NCBI RefSeq assembly: GCF_000263635.1
Contig: NZ_ADEV01000009.1
Location: 62,001 to 126,000 of the forward strand
Source: Gardnerella greenwoodii 00703Dmash
Lineage (GTDB): Bacteria > Actinomycetota > Actinomycetes > Actinomycetales > Bifidobacteriaceae
Direction: 5' to 3'
Length of the DNA: 64,000 nucleotides
Shown here: positions 17,599-25,800 of the stretch, in pieces
How the letters are laid out: each line of letters begins with the position of its first letter
How positions within the stretch are numbered: position 1 is the stretch's first letter
The notes under the pieces: generated by a model
What the model saw: only the letters and a program-made list of their open reading frames with translations
Told to the model about the DNA's origin: nothing
Databases searched by the model: none
Program-made: the position numbers and the translations under genes

Positions 17599-18513
17599 AT
17601 GCGAAAAGTAGCAGTTATCGGTATGGGAAATGTTGGTGCAGCTGTTGCTCACCAGCTTGTTGTTGGCGGTTATGCCGACGAGTTATACCTGTACGACAAG
17701 AATGAAGCTAAGGTTAAGGCTGATGCATTGGATTTTGAAGATTCAATGGATAATTTGCCTTTTAATGTAAACATTACTGTCAATGATTACGATGCTTTGA
17801 AAGATGTTGAAGTTATTGTAAGTGCTATGGGCAATATTAAGCTTTTAGACGTTCCAAATCCTGATCGTTTCGCAGAACTTAAACATAATCGTGTTCAAGT
17901 TGAAGAAGTTGGCGCAAAGATTAAAGCTTCTGGCTTCCATGGTGTTTTAGTTGATATTACGAACCCTTGCGACGCTATTTGCCAGATTTATAAAGAAACA
18001 ACTGGTCTTCCTTATGAAAAAGTTATTGGCACCGGAACTTTGCTTGATTCTGCAAGACTTCATCGCGCTGTTGGTAAATTCTTCGGAGTGCATCCAAAAG
18101 CAGTGAAGGGCTATAGCTTGGGTGAGCATGGCGATTCACAGTTTGTTGCGTGGTCAACAGTTAAGGTTCTCGAACAGCCAATTGCTGAGCTTGCAAAAGA
18201 AAAGAATATTGATTTGAACGCTGTTGATGAGGAAACTCGCCAAGGTGGCTTTACGGTGTTCTATGGCAAGAAGTACACGAATTACGGTATTGCTGCCGCT
18301 GCAGTGCGCTTGGTGAACGCTGTTCTTTCGGATTCTAAAGAGCAGATGCCTGTTTCGAACTATCGCGAGGAATATCATTCTTATCTTTCTTACCCAGCAA
18401 TCGTGGGTCGCGAAGGTATTGTAAAGCAGTGCAAGCTTGATCTAACTGAAGAAGAATTGCAAAAGTTGCAGCATTCTGCAGATACGATCTTAAGTAAAGC
18501 TCAAGCAAAATAA
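17599..18513 (+). CDS. L-lactate/malate dehydrogenase family; L-2-hydroxyisocaproate dehydrogenase-like
   Basis: A 304-residue NAD-dependent 2-hydroxyacid dehydrogenase. The Rossmann motif is VIGMGNVGAAVAH at the N-terminus, and the catalytic His lies in GYSLGEHGDSQFVAWS. The substrate loop reads SAMGNIKLLDVPNPDRFAELK instead of the AGAPQKPGETR of ordinary L-LDH. This loop, DITNPCD, GTGTLLDSARLHRAVG and QGGFTVFYGKKYTNYG recall L-2-hydroxyisocaproate dehydrogenase of lactic acid bacteria. It would reduce branched 2-ketoacids or pyruvate to L-hydroxyacids and reoxidise NADH. AAGGAG precedes the ATG. It lies beside eno but has its own promoter and terminator. A general LDH role cannot be excluded. 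Confidence 0.85.
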   Translation: MRKVAVIGMGNVGAAVAHQLVVGGYADELYLYDKNEAKVKADALDFEDSMDNLPFNVNITVNDYDALKDVEVIVSAMGNIKLLDVPNPDRFAELKHNRVQVEEVGAKIKASGFHGVLVDITNPCDAICQIYKETTGLPYEKVIGTGTLLDSARLHRAVGKFFGVHPKAVKGYSLGEHGDSQFVAWSTVKVLEQPIAELAKEKNIDLNAVDEETRQGGFTVFYGKKYTNYGIAAAAVRLVNAVLSDSKEQMPVSNYREEYHSYLSYPAIVGREGIVKQCKLDLTEEELQKLQHSADTILSKAQAK

Positions 18514-18594
18514 TATAAAAATAATCTAAAAGTAATATATCGAAGTAATATATCGAAATATTATAAAAGTAATCTAACTAAATAATTAGGTATG

Positions 18595-18636
18595 AATGGT
18601 CAGTTGCTGTTTAGTAACTGACCATTATTATTGTGT
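18595..18636 (+). terminator. Rho-independent terminator after the dehydrogenase
   Basis: AATGGTCAGTT 18595-18605 and AACTGACCATT 18616-18626 form a perfect 11-bp stem, then a T-rich tract. The GTG at 18633 falls in this tract, which argues against it as the start of the next gene. Confidence 0.9.
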
Positions 18637-18671
18637 TTTTCACGTCGAATACATCAAGTAATTTAGAATGT

Positions 18672-19148
18672 ATGGTTATGAGGAAGCGCCGTACGAAAGC
18701 AGCAGGTGAAGAAACACAGTCACCGATGCAGCAGCGTCGACTATTTTCAGGACCGCTTGTTTTTCTACTCATGGTTTTTATAGTTACAGTTGGTTCAATT
18801 GAGTGCATTTCTACAGTTAGAAATTATGCGCTAAGTTTGGCAGAACTCCACGCATTGCAGCGCGAAGAGAGCACGTTAAAAGAGAGAAAACGTACACTCA
18901 ACAATAATATTGAACGCTGGAAAGATAAAGCATATATTGCAGCTCAGGCTCGAGATCGTCTTGGTTTTGTTTTTCCAGGGGAACAGGCAGTTAGAGTGGA
19001 GCATCCTGAAGCTGTAACAGGCACATTGCCTAATGCGTTTGCGCAGGAAAATAGTGAAACTAAGAATCGTCCCGTTCTACCTTGGTATAGTGATTTGATG
19101 TATGCACTACACAAAGCAGACAAGCCCGATAATTTGCCATTGCAATAA
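18672..19148 (+). CDS. ftsB: FtsB/DivIC-like septum formation protein
   Basis: A 158-residue bitopic membrane protein. A basic cytoplasmic head (MRKRRTKAAGEE) leads to one span (PLVFLLMVFIVTVGSIECIS, about residues 36-55), then a coiled coil (ELHALQREESTLKERKRTLNNNIERWKD) and the DivIC/FtsB motif AAQARDRLGFVFPGEQ. The family joins FtsL and FtsQ in the divisome outside the membrane. The frame is open from a GTG at 18633, but that lies in the preceding terminator. ATG 18672 or 18678 is more likely, although neither has a clear ribosome site. eno, ftsB-like, DUF501, ppx is a conserved actinobacterial order; here only the dehydrogenase intervenes. Confidence 0.82.
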   Translation: MVMRKRRTKAAGEETQSPMQQRRLFSGPLVFLLMVFIVTVGSIECISTVRNYALSLAELHALQREESTLKERKRTLNNNIERWKDKAYIAAQARDRLGFVFPGEQAVRVEHPEAVTGTLPNAFAQENSETKNRPVLPWYSDLMYALHKADKPDNLPLQ

Positions 19149-19162
19149 AATTACAGAAAGCT

Positions 19163-20866
19163 GTGCTGGGAAAAATAAATATGCCAGAAAGTTCAAATAT
19201 TATGCAAAAAAATGACAATAATCATTACTCTCCAGAAGATGCTGTAAAGCGTTTACTTAAAAAGCCAGCAAGCGATGCTGAACGTGCGATTGTTCAGAAG
19301 CAGCTTGGAAGATTTCCGAGGGGAATGGTTGCTGTTGGTGCGCGCTGCGTTTGTGGCAGGCCTCTTGCGGTTATAACAAGGCCGTGTTTGCAAGATGGCA
19401 CACCATTTCCAACTACTTGCTATTTAACGAGTCCCGAAGCTGTAAAAGCAGTGTCTCATGTAGAGGCAAACGGTCTTATGCGAGAATTTAACGCATTATT
19501 ACAAACTGACGAAGTTGTTAAGAAGCAGTATGAGCAGGCGCATAAGTATTATTTGGCATTCCGCCATGCGTTGGCTGTTTCGTTGGGGGATAGTGAAGAG
19601 CATATTAGCGATATGAGTGCAGGCGGTATGCCTGTGCGCGTGAAATGCTTGCATGCTTTGATTGCACAAACTTTGGTAATGGGCAAGGGTGTGAATCCTA
19701 TTGGTGATATGGTGTTGGAGCGAATTAAGGATGAGTTTGATCCTAGCGTGTGCCGCTGCACAACTCCATGGAGTGATGATTGTGATGCTGAAGAAACGGA
19801 AGTTGTTTTGGACGAAAAAAATACTAGAAAAAATACTAGAAAAAATGTTGGTAGTAATAGTGCAGAAAAATCTGTGACTGTTGCTGCAATTGATTGTGGA
19901 ACTAATTCTATTCGTCTTAAAATTGCGCAAGTTTCCGAGCATGGAATGAAAGATATTGTTCCTAGAATGCTTCGCGTTGTTAGACTTGGGCAGGGAATTG
20001 ACGAAACGCACCGTTTTGCGGACGATGCCTTAGCACGAGTTCGGGATGCTGCGCACGAATTTTCGCAGGTATTAAAAGAGCATCCGGTTGATGCGATTCG
20101 TTTTGTGGCAACTTCGGCTACGAGAGATGCTGAAAATCGTGAAATTTTTGAGCAGATGATGGTTGATGAGCTAGGTGTTCGACCGGAAGTTATTAGTGGT
20201 ACGGAAGAGGCGTCGCTTAGTTTTCTTGGAGCAACTAGCGTTGTTTCGCGCGATGATTTGCAGCCGCCGTATCTTGTAGTTGACTTAGGCGGAGGTTCTA
20301 CTGAGCTTGTGCTTGGAGGGGATGGAGATAGTTTGCCTGCTCACAAGGTTGCTGCCGCATATTCGATGAATGTTGGTTCTGTGCGAATGACTGAGCGTCA
20401 TTTGCATACTGATCCGCCTACTGAAGACGAAATCCAAGCTGCAATTGATGATGTTGACAAGCATATTGACGAAGCTTTCAAAGTTGTGCCTGCTGGTCGA
20501 GTGCGCACTATTATTGGCGTTTCTGGAACTGTTACTACAATGGCTGCATTGACAATGGGCTTGAAGCATTATGATCATTCAGCTGTTGACGGAGTTAAAA
20601 TTGGGCTTGATCAGGCGTACGCGGTTAATAACCGATTTTTGCGCATGACGCGTGAGCGTAGGCGCTCGTATGCGACGATTCACCCTGGGCGCGTTGATGT
20701 TGTTGGCGGCGGAGCAGTGGTGTGGAGCCGCGTTCTTGAGCGTTTGGCAAAAGCTGCGTACGAGGATCATGGCGGGGTGCTGGATACTTTTGTGGCAAGT
20801 GAACATGGTTTGCTTGATGGCATTACGCTTGATTTAGGGCGCAGGCTGCTTGGTTTAGAACGCTGA
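19163..20866 (+). CDS. DUF501-Ppx/GppA fusion protein
   Basis: A 567-residue two-domain protein. Residues about 15-200 are DUF501 (QLGRFPRGMVAVGARCVCGRPLAVITRPCLQDGTPFPT..., a Cys-containing actinobacterial domain of unknown role). A linker with the short repeat NTRKNTRKN follows. From about residue 238 comes the exopolyphosphatase/guanosine-pentaphosphatase domain: VAAIDCGTNSIRLKIA, FVATSATRDAENREIF, ISGTEEASLSFLGA, VVDLGGGSTELVL and IIGVSGTVTTMAAL. In many actinobacteria these are separate adjacent genes, so the fusion fits their shared context. Start is uncertain: GTG at 19163 has only a close AGAAAG, while ATG at 19181 has GGGA 9 bases upstream. Confidence 0.9.
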   Translation: MLGKINMPESSNIMQKNDNNHYSPEDAVKRLLKKPASDAERAIVQKQLGRFPRGMVAVGARCVCGRPLAVITRPCLQDGTPFPTTCYLTSPEAVKAVSHVEANGLMREFNALLQTDEVVKKQYEQAHKYYLAFRHALAVSLGDSEEHISDMSAGGMPVRVKCLHALIAQTLVMGKGVNPIGDMVLERIKDEFDPSVCRCTTPWSDDCDAEETEVVLDEKNTRKNTRKNVGSNSAEKSVTVAAIDCGTNSIRLKIAQVSEHGMKDIVPRMLRVVRLGQGIDETHRFADDALARVRDAAHEFSQVLKEHPVDAIRFVATSATRDAENREIFEQMMVDELGVRPEVISGTEEASLSFLGATSVVSRDDLQPPYLVVDLGGGSTELVLGGDGDSLPAHKVAAAYSMNVGSVRMTERHLHTDPPTEDEIQAAIDDVDKHIDEAFKVVPAGRVRTIIGVSGTVTTMAALTMGLKHYDHSAVDGVKIGLDQAYAVNNRFLRMTRERRRSYATIHPGRVDVVGGGAVVWSRVLERLAKAAYEDHGGVLDTFVASEHGLLDGITLDLGRRLLGLER

Positions 20867-20875
20867 GTGGAGTGT

Positions 20876-20957
20876 GTGTTTTCGCCACGCGCTGAGGATG
20901 TTTTAAATATAACTGTGTTTTTTGAACATTCTAGTAAAGTGTTTTCGCCACGCGCTG
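20876..20957. repeat. Two direct copies of a 19-base sequence upstream of tRNA-Leu
   Basis: GTGTTTTCGCCACGCGCTG occurs at 20876-20894 and again at 20939-20957, identical, 63 bases apart. The second copy ends three bases before the -35 box of the tRNA promoter. It could be a regulatory site or the scar of a small duplication. Confidence 0.75.
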
Positions 20958-20959
20958 GC

Positions 20960-20988
20960 TTGTTCTTTGCAGTGATGTATGGCATAAT
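20960..20988 (+). promoter_or_regulatory. Promoter of tRNA-Leu
   Basis: TTGTTC 20960-20965 and CATAAT 20983-20988 with a 17-base spacer; the mature tRNA begins 12 bases after the -10 box. Confidence 0.75.
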
Positions 20989-20999
20989 AATTGATTGCT

Positions 21000-21083
21000 G
21001 CCTCTGTGGCGGAATTGGCATACGCATCAGACTTAAAATCTGACGCCCTTACGGGCTTGTGGGTCCGAGTCCCACCGGAGGCA
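21000..21083 (+). tRNA. tRNA-Leu (anticodon TAA)
   Basis: The 84-base sequence folds as a class II tRNA with a long variable arm. The acceptor is GCCTCTG 21000-21006 with CGGAGGC 21076-21082 (one G-U), discriminator A at 21083. The anticodon stem TCAGA/TCTGA encloses loop CTTAAAA, anticodon TAA. The variable arm is CGCCCTTACGGGC-like, and the T-arm carries GGGTCCGAGTCCC. CCA is not encoded. It borders the accessory stretch to the right. Confidence 0.96.
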
Positions 21084-21088
21084 CAAAC

Positions 21089-21124
21089 AAAGCGCTGTAC
21101 AGTTTTAGCTGTGCGGCGCTTTTT
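21089..21124 (+). terminator. Terminator of tRNA-Leu
   Basis: AAAGCGC 21089-21095 pairs with GCGCTTT 21116-21122, with an inner ACAG/CTGT pairing, followed by T residues. Confidence 0.85.
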
Positions 21125-21244
21125 GGTTTTCTGAGTTTTTGGGTAAGCGGCAAAAGTGTATCTGTTATTTGGGGTTATAGGCCAAAAAGTTTGTAAAGCT
21201 AAGCTGATGAATATTCTGCGGCACAAGCCACAAGCCTCAACACT

Positions 21245-21477
21245 GTTAAAAACTCAGTCAACAAACTGAGAAAGTAACACTGATAGCCCAAATACCGTTA
21301 CTAACTCAGTCAGCAGACTGAGAAAACAACGGTTATGTGTTACTGGTGCAGTACGTAGACTGCGTTAATAACGAATAATTGTGATTTATCGTTACTCGCG
21401 CAGTACGTAATCTGCGTTAGTAACGAATAAACGGGGTTATATGTTACTGGTGCAATACGTAGACTGCACCAGTAATA
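21245..21477. repeat. Array of five hairpin repeats
   Basis: Units lie at 21245-21278, 21295-21332, 21339-21372, 21390-21425 and 21442-21477. The first two have inner arms CTCAG/CTGAG and match the 6.4-kb array in inverted orientation. The other three keep the outer GTTACT...AGTAAC type arms but have inner GCAG/CTGC arms (or TGCA) and an ACGTA-containing loop. Different units keep base pairing although the sequences differ, for example GGTGCA facing TGCACC in the last unit. They are not direct repeats with spacers, so not CRISPR. Confidence 0.85.
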
Positions 21478-21716
21478 GCGTTTGACGATTTATTATTAAA
21501 CATTCAGCTAATACCTAATTCGAACGCCACTTAGCATAAGAAATAACCCACATTCGATATACCACGAGCCTTACTACCGTAAGGGTTATGAGCTTATTTT
21601 TTACACAGTTTTGTCCTATAATCCAGTTACAACCTATGCTTGGTTTGTGCTAAAATTTTAGCGTGATTTGTTAATGCAAATTTATTTGATACAGTGATAT
21701 TACATTAGGAATTACA

Positions 21717-22625
21717 ATGATTAGTGATAATAATAAGGCACTAAGGAAGTGCAATAACGTTTTTTGTTCTGAAGTTGGGAAATTACGTCGGTTAAGTTCG
21801 ATTGCATTTATAATGCTAATTTCTTTTTCTTTAATTTGCTTCAGTGGATGTGCGGATTCAAATGCAGAATTTAAATCATTACAGAAAACTTGTGAGAATT
21901 TGAAAGTTAAAGTGAATGCTGCGAGTAAGTCTCTAAAAGATGCTGTAAATGATGCAAAAAATAAAACTAGTCAGATTTCTGCCGGGGATGTAGAAGATTC
22001 TTCAGTGCTTGATAACTTGAATTCTCTATTTGATGAAGTTAAGAATGAAGATTTTTCCACAATTTCATGCTTAGCAGATAATGCTGATGATATTAAAAAA
22101 TCAAATAAAGAACTTAATAATCGTTTAGAAAACTATAAAGATAAAACAAAGCATTTGCAACAAGCTTCCGATGATGTTCAGGTTTCATATAGAAAGCATG
22201 TTCTCAGTGAAGCGAAAAAAATTGCGGATGATGCAGTAGGTAAAGTTAAAGATCCTAAAGTTATTGATAATCTTAATGAAGCAATAAACAACAACGATAT
22301 TGATGCAATTCCTGATGCTGTAAAAGCTGTTAATGAAAGTATTGAGGCAAAAAACAAGGAAGATGAAGAGGCTCGTAAAGAATCTCAGAAAAAGCGTCTT
22401 CCAACTACCGTAAGGAAGCAGCCTACAAATAACGTTAATCCACAGCCTCAGGAGCAGCAGCCTCAGGAGCAGCAGCCTCAAACTAATCAAGCTCAGATAT
22501 CTCAAAATTATGTGCATCCTGGATCTTTCTGCTCACAAGAAGGTGCTACTGGTGTAACAACTAAAGGAACTCCAATGGTATGTATAAGCCGTGATGGTGA
22601 TAGGCCTCGTTGGAGAAGAGGATAG
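21717..22625 (+). CDS. Putative lipoprotein with coiled-coil region and C-terminal Cys motif
   Basis: A 302-residue secreted protein. A hydrophobic span ends in lipobox CFSGC (Cys about residue 45), predicting lipid anchoring. The middle (about 50-225) is rich in Lys/Asp/Asn/Glu and looks helical. It is followed by a Pro/Gln-rich linker with the five-residue repeat PQEQQ encoded by a 15-base direct repeat near 22443. The last 35 residues, HPGSFCSQEGATGVT...GTPMVC...DGDRPRWRRG, resemble a small C-terminal module with paired Cys that I know from bifidobacterial surface proteins often labelled colicin transporter, a label with no functional basis here. AGGA lies seven bases before the ATG. It is next to a defence-like helicase, with no proof of a functional link. 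Confidence 0.65.
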   Translation: MISDNNKALRKCNNVFCSEVGKLRRLSSIAFIMLISFSLICFSGCADSNAEFKSLQKTCENLKVKVNAASKSLKDAVNDAKNKTSQISAGDVEDSSVLDNLNSLFDEVKNEDFSTISCLADNADDIKKSNKELNNRLENYKDKTKHLQQASDDVQVSYRKHVLSEAKKIADDAVGKVKDPKVIDNLNEAINNNDIDAIPDAVKAVNESIEAKNKEDEEARKESQKKRLPTTVRKQPTNNVNPQPQEQQPQEQQPQTNQAQISQNYVHPGSFCSQEGATGVTTKGTPMVCISRDGDRPRWRRG

Positions 22626-22657
22626 TTTTTACAAGTTATTTTTTTTTAAATTATCTA

Positions 22658-22691
22658 TTGATGGACAGTAGTGGTTGCTACTGTCCATCAA
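22658..22691 (+). terminator. Terminator-like hairpin after the lipoprotein gene
   Basis: TTGATGGACAGTAG 22658-22671 and CTACTGTCCATCAA 22678-22691 form a perfect 14-bp stem with a six-base loop. The downstream sequence is AT-rich but lacks an immediate T-run. Confidence 0.7.
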
Positions 22692-22807
22692 GGTTATTTA
22701 TATATTATTTTTTCTTAGACTCTACTTTTATAGAGAAAAAGAAAGTATTTAGAGTTAGAATTGTTCTTATTGATTTATTTTAAAATCACTTGTGAGGTAA
22801 ATAGAAG

Positions 22808-25800
22808 ATGGAAGCCAGGCAATTAGTTGAGTTATCTAAGCGTATAGATAAGTGGGCAGAACAATTATTGGATACTGGCAAGCGAAATAATCTTGTAAGT
22901 TTTAAAGATCGTAAATTGTCTATAGAAATATTGAAGCCAAGTGCAGAAGAGATTTTCCAAGAATTTTCTTCAGGTAATCCAAATCCTTTTACAATATTTG
23001 ATCCAGCGCAGATTCTTGACAATGAGAATAATGATTATGACGATTCTTCTGTGTCAGATACAAATTCAGATAGTAGAGAAAATAAACGTATTTATAACAA
23101 AAACGATTTTCTTAATAGATTCTCTAATGAAATAAGTTCCTCACAAGTTCTTGCTTACAGCACTTATGGTAAGCCTATATCTGCTGTAAGAAATATTATG
23201 AAAACTTCTAATGAAATTATGAAAGAAACCGGTATAAATGTTGCGTATATAGCATTTGGATTTATTCATTGGAAAGATACTAATTACGCTGATACTGTTC
23301 GTTATGCTCCTATACTTTTAATTCCTATACAGATAACAAATAAATCTCTTGCTGATCCGTACAGAATATCTGTATTTGATGATGAAATTCTTATAAATAA
23401 AACATTTTCGTGCAAACTCAATAATGAGTATGGCATAACTCTTCCGGAATATAAAAATGGAACAACTCTAGAAGAATATTTTGAAAGTGTTCAAGATTTA
23501 GTTTCTAAATTAGGTTGGGAAATAACCAAAGAATGTAAAATCGGACTTTTTTCTTTCGCAAAAATAAATATGTATATGGATCTTAAGAATAACAAAAATA
23601 AGATTCTTAATAATTTAATTGTCAATAAGCTTTTAGGCGGTTCTACAGATTCTTATGACGAATCTGATGAAGATATAGATGAGTCTGAGGTTGGAAAGGA
23701 TTCAATAATTGATTTATGCAATGTTGTTGACGCTGATTCTAGCCAAATTGATGCTATAGAAATGGCTAAATCTGGTAAAAGCTTTGTTTTGCAAGGCCCT
23801 CCAGGAACTGGTAAAAGTCAAACAATAACAAATATCATCGCTGAGTGCCTTAATGATGGTAAAAAAGTATTATTTGTTTCAGAAAAACTTGCTGCGCTAA
23901 AAGTTGTATATAACAAAATGCAGCAGACAGGTATTGCTGACTTCTGCCTTCAACTTCATTCAAATAAAGCCAATAAGAAAGATGTTATTAAAGATATATG
24001 TAATAACTTCGATATTCAAAAGAATGAAATTAATCAACTAAAAGTTGATGAGGAAATAAATGTTAAAGTAAAAGCAAAAGAGAAATTGGATTCTTATGAT
24101 TACAATCTTCACAAAATAAATCCTGTAATTAATAAGAGTTTATATGATTTATATGAGCGTCTTGCAAAATTTGATAAATATCCTGATGTTATATGTGAGG
24201 TTCAAGATATATCTAAATTAGGATCAGATTATCTCGATAATGCCACTAATCTTTTAACAAAATATGTAGATTATCTTCCTACTATCGGATATGACTATCA
24301 TGACAATCCTTGGTATGGGTATTTGAATCGAAATCTTTCCATTATGGAAGAAATGCGGATAAAGAATAGTGTTTCTTCTTCTGTTGATACGTTAGAAAAG
24401 TTATCGCAAATATCGAATGATATTTCTAAGCGTTATAATATTTGCTGCAAAAATTTGGCAGATATTTTCTTCTGGAGAAGTTTCTTTGAACTTGTTGGTG
24501 GTTCGTATTTAATTACTCCTGGTCTTCTAAATAAGCGTAATTTTGATATAGCTTATGATTCTTTGCAAAAATTGCAGTCAATTAGCAATTGGATACATGC
24601 TTCGATGCAAAATCTGTCTGACTGCAATGATGATATTTATAAGTTAAATGGTGTAGAGAATTACAGTGACCTGAAACACTTTAGTGGTGCATTATCTAGG
24701 ATTTTTAACTCGAATTATAAAAAGATTGTTTCTGATATACGATTGTGCAAAAAAGTAAATAAAAAGCCTAAATATTATGAATCTGTTCTTTTAATGAAGA
24801 GCTTATCTGATTATCAGAATGCAATGAGTGAATATATTTATATTGAATCTTCTATCAAATCATTGCTTGGTCCAGCGTATAAAGGAATTTATACTAACTG
24901 GAATTATGTTAATAACCAAATGGAAGCTCTTAAAAATCTTATTGATAGAGGATACTCATTTGAGTCATTAGAAAAATATTCAAGTTTCTTATCTGAGAAT
25001 AAATCTTTCATTGAATATTCTAATCAGATTGCTGGTATTCTAAGTGAAAATAATCTTCAAAATCTAAATTATATTTTCAATAGTTTTGACAAGAAGATTG
25101 TTGATTTTAATGTTTTAACTTTGGAAGATGCTAAAACTAGACTGAACTGCTGTCTTTCATCTATTAATGGACTGAAGTATTGGTGCGGTTTTAGAGATTT
25201 ACTTGTTGATATTAAAGAGATTGGTATCCTTACATTTATTAACGATGTTATAAAGAATAATGTTAATGAAGATAGCATTGTAGGGACTTTTAAAAAGCAA
25301 TTCTATTTGCAATGGATTGATTTACTTATTAGGCAGAATAGTACTCTGTCACAATTTAGTAGACTCTCACAAGATAGAGCAGTAAAAGAATTTGCAGAGA
25401 AGGACATTGAGCAGTTTAAAATAAATCAAATAAAGTTGCGTGAGAAGCTTTCATCTGCATGCCCTGAGTCTAATTACGCTGCATCTGGAAGTTCTTTAAG
25501 CATACTGTTGCGCGAAAATCAGAAATCAAGAAGTAAAAAGAATATACGCGAACTTCTTGAAGAAGCTGGAGCGCTTGTTCAGAAAGTTAAGCCGTGCTTT
25601 ATGATGTCACCTTTAAGTGTGAGTACGTATCTTGACTATGATTCTATAAAATTCGATATTGTAATATTTGACGAAGCTTCACAGATGTTCCCTTGGGATG
25701 CGATCTGTGCAATAAGTCGTGCCAAGCAAGCTGTTATTGTTGGCGATTCTAAGCAAATGCCACCTACTAATTTCTTTAGCACTGTTATAAATAATGGTGA

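Larger units (their letters stand above)
21084..21716. other. 633-base non-coding region downstream of tRNA-Leu
   Basis: It contains the tRNA terminator (21089-21124), then about 120 bases without evident structure. Five hairpin repeats follow (21245-21477), then an AT-rich stretch with a small hairpin CCTTAC/GTAAGG near 21575, and a TATAAT at about 21616 that may belong to the lipoprotein gene. No credible coding frame was seen. Confidence 0.6.

Noticed and set aside
21245..21477. CRISPR array
   Set aside because: Units are inverted repeats that differ from each other, spacing is irregular and there are no unique spacers between identical direct repeats; no cas genes are nearby.
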